The translations under genes were made by a program, and so were the position numbers. A stretch of DNA of 6,081 bases from Actinomycetota bacterium (GTDB lineage: Bacteria > Actinomycetota > Thermoleophilia > Gaiellales > Gaiellaceae): positions 1 through 6,081 of the forward strand of contig JACDCN010000134.1 of NCBI GenBank assembly GCA_013817555.1, written 5' to 3'. Below are positions 1-5,536 of the stretch, piece after piece. The notes under the pieces were generated by a model that did no database searches, was not told where the DNA came from, and saw only the letters and a list, made by a program, of their open reading frames with translations. How positions within the stretch are numbered: position 1 is the first letter of the stretch; every line of letters begins with the position of its first letter.

Positions 1-573
1 TGCGGCGGAACGCTCTTCGAGGCGGTGTACGGGCAGGACAAGATGGACGACTTCAAGCGCTGGCTCGAGCACTATCGCTTCTCGCACGTCGAGATCTCGG
101 ACGGCACGCTCGATATCCCACGTGAGCAGAAGCTCGAGTTCATCGCGGACTTCTCGCGTGACTTCGTGGTTCTCTCCGAGGTGGGCTCCAAGGATTCCGA
201 GGTCAACATCGCTCCGTATCTGTGGGTGCAGTGGATGCGCGAGGAGCTCGATGCGGGCGCGTGGAAAGTGATCGCCGAGGGTCGTGAGGCGGGTACCGCC
301 GGCATCTACCGCCCGACCGGAGAGCTCCGGACGGGTCTCGTGGACGAGATCGAGCACTCGATCAGCTTCCACGACCTGATCTGGGAGACCCCGACGAAGA
401 GCTCGCAGGCCTGGTTCGTGCGGCACTTCGGCCCCGAAGTGAACCTGGGCAACATCCCGCCCGACGAGGTCATCGCGCTCGAGACGCTCCGCCTCGGCCT
501 GCGCGCGGACACGCTGAAGGAGGTGCTCTTACGCGAGGGAACCCATGGTTCCCCCGCGAGCCCCCTCCTTTAA
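1..573 (+). CDS. comA: Phosphosulfolactate synthase (ComA family), 5' end missing
   Basis: This is the C-terminal 190 residues of a (2R)-phospho-3-sulfolactate synthase, which adds sulfite to phosphoenolpyruvate; in methanogens it is the first step of coenzyme M synthesis. The frame is open from base 1 to the TAA at 571-573. Family landmarks, counted from the first visible codon, are GGTLFE at 2-7, VEISDG at 30-35, LSEVG at 58-62, AEGREAG at 92-98, WETPTKSSQ at 128-136 and the strongly conserved NLGNI...ETLRLGLR at 148-168. From memory of the Methanocaldococcus protein (about 250 aa), roughly 70-75 residues lie upstream, so the GTG at 25 is internal and not a start. The name is the coenzyme M gene, not the competence regulator ComA. 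The gene overlaps cysH by 29 nt, and APS reductase makes the sulfite this enzyme needs. The plant HSA32 family is a distant relative of unknown function, but the motifs here fit the archaeal/bacterial synthase better. The family call is strong; activity is inferred. Confidence 0.9.
   Translation, partial: CGGTLFEAVYGQDKMDDFKRWLEHYRFSHVEISDGTLDIPREQKLEFIADFSRDFVVLSEVGSKDSEVNIAPYLWVQWMREELDAGAWKVIAEGREAGTAGIYRPTGELRTGLVDEIEHSISFHDLIWETPTKSSQAWFVRHFGPEVNLGNIPPDEVIALETLRLGLRADTLKEVLLREGTHGSPASPLL
535..540 (+). promoter_or_regulatory. Possible Shine-Dalgarno for the ATG start of cysH
   Basis: GAGGGA ends 4 nt before the ATG at 545. This supports the upstream cysH start, although the spacing is at the short end of the usual range. 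It lies inside the comA coding sequence. Confidence 0.45.
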
Positions 574-1306
574 CGGGAGGCGAGTAAAGCCCTTGGCCGT
601 CCGAGCGTCGAGCCCGCCCCGACTCCCTGACCTCGACTTCGAGGCCATGACGGCCGAAGAGGTCATCGCCTGGGCGCACCAGTTCTTCTGGCCGCGCGTC
701 TGCCTCACCTGCTCGTGGCAGAAGCAGTCCTCGGTGCTCGTGCACATGGTCGCGGAGATGGGCCTGCGCATGGACACGGTCGAGCTCGACACGCACCTCT
801 TCTTCCGCGAGTCCTACGAGACGCGGGACAGGCTCGTCGATCGCTACGCGCTGAAGCTGATCCAGCCCGAGATTCCGACGATCGCCGAGCAGCACCGTGC
901 CGAGGGCCCGAACCTGTGGGAGCGCGATCCCGACCGCTGTTGCCACATCCGCAAGGTCGAGCCCCTCGTGAACGCGCTGGCGCCGTACGACGCCTGGATC
1001 TCCGGGATCCGGCGCGACCAGTCGCCGAGCCGCTCCGAGACCCCGAAGGTGCAGTGGTCCGAGCGCTACCACGTCTTCAAGATCCACCCGCTCGCGGACT
1101 GGGACGAGCCGCGGATCTGGTCCTACGTCAACCAGAACGAGATCCCCTTCAACCCGCTGCACGACGCGGGGTACCGTTCGATCGGCTGCATTCCCTGCAC
1201 GCGGCCGACGCGCCCGGACGAGGAGGAGCGCGCAGGCCGCTGGGCCGGCTCCGACAAGCTGGAGTGCGGCATCCATGAAAACGCGAGACTGGAAAGGACG
1301 GCATGA
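545..1306 (+). CDS. cysH: Adenylyl-sulfate (APS) reductase, iron-sulfur type
   Basis: This cytoplasmic enzyme reduces APS to sulfite and AMP with thiol electrons (thioredoxin or similar). From the ATG at 545 it is 253 aa. The nucleotide-binding PP-loop region is CSWQKQSS at residues 56-63, followed by the ELDTHLFF strand. Four cysteines match the [4Fe-4S] ligands of APS-using members: adjacent C132-C133 and C215-x-x-C218. The catalytic cysteine is C241 in the C-terminal ECGIH motif. The four-cysteine set points to APS rather than PAPS as substrate, because the PAPS-specific enterobacterial enzyme lacks the cluster. The start is uncertain. ATG 545 has GAGGGA just upstream but overlaps comA by 29 nt; TTG 593 (237 aa) follows GGGAGG at 12 nt; ATG 647 (219 aa) has GAGG only 2 nt away. 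The first 30 or so residues are low-complexity and add no recognisable domain. The stop codon overlaps the cysC start. Confidence 0.93.
   Translation: MVPPRAPSFNGRRVKPLAVRASSPPRLPDLDFEAMTAEEVIAWAHQFFWPRVCLTCSWQKQSSVLVHMVAEMGLRMDTVELDTHLFFRESYETRDRLVDRYALKLIQPEIPTIAEQHRAEGPNLWERDPDRCCHIRKVEPLVNALAPYDAWISGIRRDQSPSRSETPKVQWSERYHVFKIHPLADWDEPRIWSYVNQNEIPFNPLHDAGYRSIGCIPCTRPTRPDEEERAGRWAGSDKLECGIHENARLERTA
564..580 (+). promoter_or_regulatory. Small hairpin at the comA/cysH junction covering a GGAGG motif
   Basis: CCTCC at 564-568 pairs with GGAGG at 576-580, and a T569-G575 wobble can extend the stem to six pairs with a 5-nt loop. The comA stop codon TAA (571-573) lies in the loop. If cysH starts at TTG 593, this stem would hide its Shine-Dalgarno until a ribosome finishing comA opens it, giving translational coupling. 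If ATG 545 is the start, the stem lies inside the coding region and may mean nothing. The pairing is visible in the sequence; the role is inferred. Confidence 0.35.
1293..1298 (+). promoter_or_regulatory. Shine-Dalgarno for cysC
   Basis: AAAGGA sits 4 nt before the ATG at 1303, within the last codons of cysH. Together with the ATGA stop/start overlap it fixes the cysC start and implies coupled translation. Confidence 0.6.
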
Positions 1307-1902
1307 GTCAGCACATCTACGCGCACGAGCATCCTGAGTCGGAGACCGATCGAGGCGGTGGGTTCACCCTCTGGTTCACGGGGCTCTCGGGCTCGGGAAA
1401 GACGACGATCGCTCATCACGTCGGTCCGGAGATGGATCGCCGCGGGCTGGTCGTCGAGTACCTCGACGGAGATACCGTTCGCACGCACCTCTCGAAGGGC
1501 CTCGGGTTCTCGAAAGAGGATCGCGATGCTCATGTGGAGCGCCTCGGCTGGGTCGCCTCGCGGATCACACGGCACGGGGGCGCTGTCATCGTGGCGGCAA
1601 TCTCCCCGTACGAGCAGGCGCGGTTGAATGCGCGGGCGCTCGTCGAGGAGCACGGGCCGTTCGTCGAGATCCACGTCGAGACATCGCTCGACGAGTGCGC
1701 CCGCCGCGACGTGAACGGTCTCTACGCGAAGGCGTTCGCCGGCGAGATCAAGGGCTTCACAGGAGTCGACGATCCCTACGAGGCGCCGGCGTCTCCGGAG
1801 ATCGTCGTCGACACGGAGGGGCTCGAGCCGGAGGAATCCGCTGCCATCGTGATCGCAAAGCTCGAAGAGCTGGGGCTCGTTCCGGCCAAGGTGACCGCGT
1901 GA
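1303..1902 (+). CDS. cysC: Adenylyl-sulfate kinase (APS kinase)
   Basis: The product phosphorylates APS at the 3'-OH with ATP to give PAPS, the donor for sulfotransferases. At 199 aa it has the normal length for a stand-alone CysC. Visible motifs are the Walker A loop GLSGSGKTT at residues 27-35, LDGD at 54-57, GFSKEDRD at 68-75, AAISPY at 99-103, GLYAKAFAGEIKGFTG in the lid region and DDPYEAP near the C-terminus. The stretch that usually reads as DRxxNIRR reads here as DRDAHVER (73-80), and the SPY motif is followed by Glu instead of the common Arg; these may be subfamily features. ATG 1303 overlaps the cysH stop as ATGA, and the stop overlaps the sat start as GTGA. With an APS reductase next door, this gene creates a second fate for APS: PAPS for sulfation rather than sulfite. 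Confidence 0.93.
   Translation: MSQHIYAHEHPESETDRGGGFTLWFTGLSGSGKTTIAHHVGPEMDRRGLVVEYLDGDTVRTHLSKGLGFSKEDRDAHVERLGWVASRITRHGGAVIVAAISPYEQARLNARALVEEHGPFVEIHVETSLDECARRDVNGLYAKAFAGEIKGFTGVDDPYEAPASPEIVVDTEGLEPEESAAIVIAKLEELGLVPAKVTA
1888..1891 (+). promoter_or_regulatory. Shine-Dalgarno for sat
   Basis: AAGG lies 7 nt before the GTG at 1899, inside the end of cysC. It supports GTG 1899 as the sat start even though the same frame stays open far upstream (from 1695). Confidence 0.5.
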
Positions 1903-3035
1903 CCGTCGCCGCGACCGATCGACTCATTCGCCCGCACGGCGGGGCGCTCGTCGACCGGACGGGCGATCGCCCCGACGATCTCGACGCGCTCGAGACAGTC
2001 GCGCTCACGTCGCGCGAGCTCTCGGATCTGGACATGCTCGCCTCCGGCGCGCTCTCGCCTCTCGAAGGCTTCATCGGCCAGGCCGACTACGAGCGGGTCA
2101 TCGAGGAGATGCACCTCGCGAGCGGCGTCCCCTGGGCGCTCCCCGTGTGTCTCGCCGTGGACGCCGCTCCGAGCGGCGACCGCGTGGTGTTGATCGACGA
2201 GGGCGGTCGCCCGGTGGCGGTCCTCGAGGTGGACGGAGTGTTCGAGTACGACAAGGAACGTGAGGCAGAGCTCTGCTTCCGCACCACCGACGAGGCCCAT
2301 CCGGGCGTCGCTCGCCTCTATGGGCAGAAGCCGCTCTATCTCGCGGGCAGGGTGACCGTCTTCGAGCGCTCGCAGCCCGAGTTCCCGGAGCTTGCGCGCG
2401 ACCCCGCGGAGACGCGTCGGATCTTTGCCGAGCGCGGCTGGAAGCGGGTGGTCGGGTTTCAGACCCGCAATCCGATCCACCGGGCGCACGAGTACCTGAC
2501 AAAGGTCGCGCTGGAGACCGTGGATGGCCTCCTCGTGCATCCGCTCGTGGGTGACACGAAGTCGGACGACGTTCCAGTCGACGTGAGGGTCGAGTGCTAC
2601 GAGACTCTGCTCGACGGCTACTACCCGGAGGATCGTGTGCTCCTCTCGGCGTTTCCTGCGGCGATGCGCTATGCAGGGCCGCGCGAGGCGATCTGGCACG
2701 CGATCTGCCGCAAGAACTACGGCTGCTCGCACTTCATCGTCGGCCGAGACCACGCGGGAGTCGGCGACTACTACGGCACCTACGACGCCCAGCTCATCTT
2801 CGACGAGTTCGAGCCACACGAGCTCGACATCGAGCCGATGTTCTTCGAGCACACGTTCTGGTGCAACGTCTGCGGATCCATGGCGAGCACGAAGTCGTGC
2901 CCGCATGGGCCCGAAGACCGCGTCTTTCTGTCGGGAACCAAGGTGCGCGAGATGCTGGAGGAAGGGGACGTCCCGCCCGTCGAGTTCACGCGACCGGAGG
3001 TCGCGCGGGTTCTGATAGACGCCTACCGGCAGTAG
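1899..3035 (+). CDS. sat: Sulfate adenylyltransferase (ATP sulfurylase), single-chain type
   Basis: The enzyme makes APS and pyrophosphate from ATP and sulfate, the first step of sulfate assimilation. From GTG 1899 it is 378 aa, normal for stand-alone bacterial Sat and unrelated to the CysD/CysN type. An N-terminal PUA-like domain (to about residue 165, with LSPLEGF) precedes the catalytic domain. That domain carries QTRNPIHRAHEYL at 188-200 with the HxxH nucleotide-binding pair H194/H197, GRDHAG at 282-287, a cysteine set C322-x-x-C325 with CPHG at 334-337, and the C-terminal LSGTKVREML. The Cys/His cluster resembles the zinc site of some bacterial and archaeal Sat proteins. The start was chosen because the GTGA overlap, the AAGG upstream and the point where homology begins all agree; the open frame upstream is Arg-rich and out of phase with cysC. 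Its product feeds both CysH and CysC. Confidence 0.95.
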   Translation: MTVAATDRLIRPHGGALVDRTGDRPDDLDALETVALTSRELSDLDMLASGALSPLEGFIGQADYERVIEEMHLASGVPWALPVCLAVDAAPSGDRVVLIDEGGRPVAVLEVDGVFEYDKEREAELCFRTTDEAHPGVARLYGQKPLYLAGRVTVFERSQPEFPELARDPAETRRIFAERGWKRVVGFQTRNPIHRAHEYLTKVALETVDGLLVHPLVGDTKSDDVPVDVRVECYETLLDGYYPEDRVLLSAFPAAMRYAGPREAIWHAICRKNYGCSHFIVGRDHAGVGDYYGTYDAQLIFDEFEPHELDIEPMFFEHTFWCNVCGSMASTKSCPHGPEDRVFLSGTKVREMLEEGDVPPVEFTRPEVARVLIDAYRQ

Positions 3036-3045
3036 TCCATTCGCG

Positions 3046-3948
3046 GTGGACCTGAAGTTCACGGTCGTCGGTTTGCTCACCGGGCTTCTGGTCGGGATGA
3101 CCGGCATGGGGGGCGGGTCGCTGATGACACCGATTCTGGTCTTCCTGTTTGGAATCCCTCCCACGACCGCGATCGGAACGGACATCGCCCACGGGGCGGC
3201 CTTCAAGACCGTGGGCGCTATTCAGCACCGGCGCATGGGCAACGTCCGAGCACGGCTCGCCGGCTGGATGCTGATTGGATCCGCGCCGACATCATTGGTC
3301 GGTGTCTGGGCTGCGGTGCAGGTCACCAATCGCTACGGCGAGGGCGTCGAAGACGTCATGGGCAAGGTGCTGGGCGCCGCGCTCCTGTTCGGAACGGCCG
3401 GTCTGATCGCGAAGAGCCTGGTCCAGACCAAGAAAGCCGGCGAGGGGGATTGGGAGCTCACTCCACGCGACCGCGTCGCAGCCGTGCTCATCGGGGCGCT
3501 GGGTGGGTTCATAGTTGGCCTGACGAGCGTCGGGAGCGGCGTGTTCTTCGGGCTCACACTGCTCATCATCTTTCCGCTCCGCGCGCACAAGGTCGTCGGC
3601 ACGGACATCTTCCACGCGGCTGCGCTCCTCTACGTTGCAGGCGTCGGACACTGGCTGGCGGGAAACGTCGACTTCGGGCTGCTCTTCTGGCTCTTGCTCG
3701 GATCGATCCCGGGCGTGCTCATCGGCGGACGCCTCACGCTGTCCATCCCCGAGCAGTTCCTGCGCCTTCTCCTGGCCGGAGTACTCGGTCTCGCCGGGAT
3801 CAAGTTGCTCGACGTGCCGGGCTCCGGAGTGATCGTCATCGTCGCGCTCTCCGCCGGGTTGGTGGCTTTGCTGGTGTTCATCGCGAGACACAGCTGGATC
3901 CGAATCCAGCGCGGGCGGAGCGAGAGCGCGACGTCCCCGGTCGAATAG
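3046..3948 (+). CDS. TauE/SafE family membrane exporter (probable sulfite or sulfonate efflux)
   Basis: This is a 300-aa polytopic inner-membrane protein with about eight hydrophobic segments, roughly at residues 7-37 (possibly two), 71-93, 108-126, 144-178 (possibly two), 191-205, 210-231, 239-257 and 261-280. It shows the family's two-fold internal repeat: GMTGMGGG then GTDIAHGAA (44-52) and GNV (65-67) in the first half, GLTSVGSG then GTDIFHAAA (185-193) and GNV (206-208) in the second. The GTDI-to-GNV spacing is 21 residues in both halves. The central loop (about 127-143) is charged, and a short basic tail follows the last helix. Known family members export sulfite, sulfoacetate or other organosulfur anions, and some have no known substrate. 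Position 10 nt after sat suggests removal of excess sulfite or export of a sulfonate made by ComA. GTG 3046 has no clear Shine-Dalgarno, so reinitiation after sat is likely; the next ATG (residue 18) would remove part of the first helix. Confidence 0.85.
   Translation: MDLKFTVVGLLTGLLVGMTGMGGGSLMTPILVFLFGIPPTTAIGTDIAHGAAFKTVGAIQHRRMGNVRARLAGWMLIGSAPTSLVGVWAAVQVTNRYGEGVEDVMGKVLGAALLFGTAGLIAKSLVQTKKAGEGDWELTPRDRVAAVLIGALGGFIVGLTSVGSGVFFGLTLLIIFPLRAHKVVGTDIFHAAALLYVAGVGHWLAGNVDFGLLFWLLLGSIPGVLIGGRLTLSIPEQFLRLLLAGVLGLAGIKLLDVPGSGVIVIVALSAGLVALLVFIARHSWIRIQRGRSESATSPVE
3893..3910 (+). repeat. Perfect 7-bp inverted repeat near the 3' end of the exporter gene
   Basis: GCTGGAT (3893-3899) and ATCCAGC (3904-3910) are exact reverse complements around the 4-nt loop CCGA. 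The hairpin lies inside the coding sequence, 35 nt before the TAG. No T-run follows, so it does not look like an intrinsic terminator. It may be a chance result of GGATCC-rich codons or a site of mRNA processing. Confidence 0.4.
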
Positions 3949-3968
3949 CTCGATACCATCGCGCTTAA

Positions 3969-4862
3969 GTGCGCACGGTCTGGGTGAGCTTCGACACGAT
4001 CGGCCGGGCGTGCCTTGAGGCCGCCGCCGACCTGGGAGCCGAGATCGTCGGTGTCGTCACGCTTTCGGGTCCGATCGATCCGAACCGCTCTGGACAGTGT
4101 GCGTTCGGCGATGCCGCCGAGCGGGTCGGCGCGGTACTCGTCGAGACGGCGGACATCAACGGGGAAGAGACGCTCGGGGAGATCCAGGCTCTCGATCCGG
4201 AGCTGATCTTTGTCGTCGGCTGGTCGCAGCTCGTGCGCGAGCCCTTTCTCGCGCTCGCGCGCGAGGGGGTGTTCGGCATGCATCCGACTCTTTTACCTCG
4301 CCATCGCGGTCGGGCCGCGATTCCGTGGGCCATCCTCACCGGGCTCGCGCGGACCGGCGTCACACTCTTCGAGATCGTGGACGAGACCGCCGACTCCGGC
4401 GCAATCGTCGGACAGGTCGTGATCGACATCGAGTCCGACGAGACGGCAGAGACCCTGTTCGGTCGGATTTCGGACGCTCATGTGGAGCTGATCCGCGAGT
4501 TCGTACCGCAGCTCCTCACGCGGAGCGCGCCGCGCTCGTCGCAGGATCCCTCGCGCGCCAGCTCGTGGCCCAAGCGGAGACCCGCGGACGGGATCATCGA
4601 CTGGGAGACGCGCGCTCCGTACCTGTACGACTGGGTGCGAGCGCAGACGCGGCCCTATCCCGGCGCTTTCACCTTCCTCGGGGACGAGAAGGTCGTGGTG
4701 TGGCGGGCGCGGCCGGTGGCTCTCGACGAGTCGGCCCCGGCCGGGACGATCGTGGCGAGCAGGCCGGAAGGGCCGGTCGTCGCCTGCGGCGAAGGCGCGC
4801 TCTTGCTCGAAGAGGTAGAGACCGACGCGACCGAGCTCGCCATAGGGGTGAAGCTCGGATGA
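3969..4862 (+). CDS. Formyltransferase of the methionyl-tRNA/sugar-amine formyltransferase family
   Basis: The 297-aa product has the two-domain layout of folate-dependent formyltransferases, which move a formyl group from 10-formyl-tetrahydrofolate to an amine. The N-terminal Rossmann-like domain (about 1-180) contains HPTLLPRHRGR at 105-115, PWAILTG and TGVTLFEI, then DSGAIVGQ beginning at D142. The C-terminal domain (about 200-297) carries RRPADGIIDW and RPYPGAFTF, as in the Formyl_trans_C fold. H105 and D142 match the catalytic His and Asp, with nearly the spacing known in ArnA (H104/D140). The position of the usual Asn (N102 in ArnA) is Gly here: GMH instead of NxH. I recall GFHP-type variants among sugar formyltransferases, so this may mark a subfamily rather than loss of activity. 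It is probably not the housekeeping Fmt, given this change and the deacetylase partner coupled to it. GTG 3969 was chosen because the core begins there; no Shine-Dalgarno is evident. Confidence 0.8.
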   Translation: MRTVWVSFDTIGRACLEAAADLGAEIVGVVTLSGPIDPNRSGQCAFGDAAERVGAVLVETADINGEETLGEIQALDPELIFVVGWSQLVREPFLALAREGVFGMHPTLLPRHRGRAAIPWAILTGLARTGVTLFEIVDETADSGAIVGQVVIDIESDETAETLFGRISDAHVELIREFVPQLLTRSAPRSSQDPSRASSWPKRRPADGIIDWETRAPYLYDWVRAQTRPYPGAFTFLGDEKVVVWRARPVALDESAPAGTIVASRPEGPVVACGEGALLLEEVETDATELAIGVKLG

Positions 4863-5530
4863 CGCGCGTGCTCGTCGTCGCAGCTCACCCGGACGACGAG
4901 GTGCTCGGCATGGGCGGCACGATCGCTGTTCACACCAGTGGAGGTGACGCCTTGCGCGTGCTCGTGGTGACGGACGGGAGCTCGACGCAATACCCGGGCG
5001 ATTCGGCCACGCGCGCTCGAAAGGAGGAGGAGGCCCTTGGCGCAGCGGAGGAGCTCGGCGTCGACGACTACGTCCATCTCGACCTGCCGGACATGCGGCT
5101 CGACACGCTGGCGCACGTCGAGGTGAACCGCGTCATCGAAGAGCACGTCCGCGAGTTCGCGCCGCAGGTCGTCTACACCGTCCAGCCGGATGTCAATCAC
5201 GACCACCGAGTGCTCTTCGACTCCGTTGCGGTCGCGACGCGTCCGACGCCTGGTCAGCCTGTGCGTCGCCTTCTCACTTATGCGCCGACCTCGAGCACCG
5301 AGTGGACGCCCGCAGCGGTCAACTGGTTCGTGCCCAACTGGTACGTTGACGTCACTGCCACTCTCGAGCGGAAGCTCGCCGCGTTTGCCCACTACGAGAC
5401 CGAGCGACGCGAGTACCCACACCCGCGCAGCGAGCGGGCGATCCGCGCGACCGCGGAGTTTCACGGCACGAGCTGCGGCTTCGAGCTCGCGGAGCCGTTC
5501 GTCCTGGTGCGCAGCCTCGAGTCCTCGTAA
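4859..5530 (+). CDS. PIG-L/LmbE-family zinc-dependent N-deacetylase
   Basis: The 223-aa product belongs to the family that removes N-acetyl groups from GlcNAc-type substrates (GlcNAc-PI, MshB and BshB substrates, antibiotic precursors). The metal motif AHPDDE occupies residues 9-14, with H10 and D13 as likely zinc ligands and D12 as the probable general base. The third ligand is in the NHDHR motif at 113-117, most likely H116. The length is normal for a single-domain member, and there is no signal peptide, so it acts in the cytoplasm. ATG 4859 overlaps the formyltransferase stop as ATGA, and AGGGG at 4844-4848 can serve as ribosome site. The same frame is open upstream to 4097, but that part is Arg-rich shadow sequence of the formyltransferase gene. 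A role in mycothiol or bacillithiol synthesis is possible given the sulfur genes nearby, but nothing specific shows it; pairing with the formyltransferase suggests amino-sugar modification. Confidence 0.87.
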   Translation: MTRVLVVAAHPDDEVLGMGGTIAVHTSGGDALRVLVVTDGSSTQYPGDSATRARKEEEALGAAEELGVDDYVHLDLPDMRLDTLAHVEVNRVIEEHVREFAPQVVYTVQPDVNHDHRVLFDSVAVATRPTPGQPVRRLLTYAPTSSTEWTPAAVNWFVPNWYVDVTATLERKLAAFAHYETERREYPHPRSERAIRATAEFHGTSCGFELAEPFVLVRSLESS

Positions 5531-5536
5531 GACGCA

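Noticed and set aside
25..573. GTG at 25 as the true start of the ComA-family gene
   Set aside because: The GGTLFE family motif lies before it in the same open frame, so the gene begins upstream of the window.
470..1276. 268-codon open frame on the minus strand opposite cysH
   Set aside because: Shadow of cysH. It has no recognisable domain, while the plus strand carries the full set of APS reductase cysteines.
1695..1898. N-terminal extension of sat in the same frame, which might suggest an APS kinase-sat fusion
   Set aside because: The extension is Arg-rich and out of phase with cysC. The real kinase is complete in its own frame, and GTG 1899 has a Shine-Dalgarno and a GTGA overlap.
1776..3206. 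476-codon open frame on the minus strand opposite sat
   Set aside because: It is antisense to a clear sat gene. The composition (rich in Arg, Val, Leu, Glu) is what GC-rich codon bias produces on the opposite strand, and no family motif is visible.
3292..3891. 199-codon minus-strand frame opposite the exporter
   Set aside because: Very rich in Asp, Glu, Gln and Arg, the mirror of hydrophobic codons in a membrane protein; no motif.
3893..3910. The hairpin as an intrinsic terminator
   Set aside because: It lies within coding sequence and is followed by GC-rich bases with no run of T.
4097..4858. Long N-terminal extension of the deacetylase in the same frame
   Set aside because: Arg/Gly-rich shadow of the formyltransferase gene. 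PIG-L homology starts directly at ATG 4859 with the HPDDE motif at its usual distance from the N-terminus.
3969..4862. Housekeeping methionyl-tRNA formyltransferase (fmt)
   Set aside because: The Asn of the catalytic triad is Gly, there is no peptide deformylase or priA neighbour, and it is coupled to a PIG-L deacetylase. A specialised formyltransferase fits better, although fmt cannot be fully excluded.
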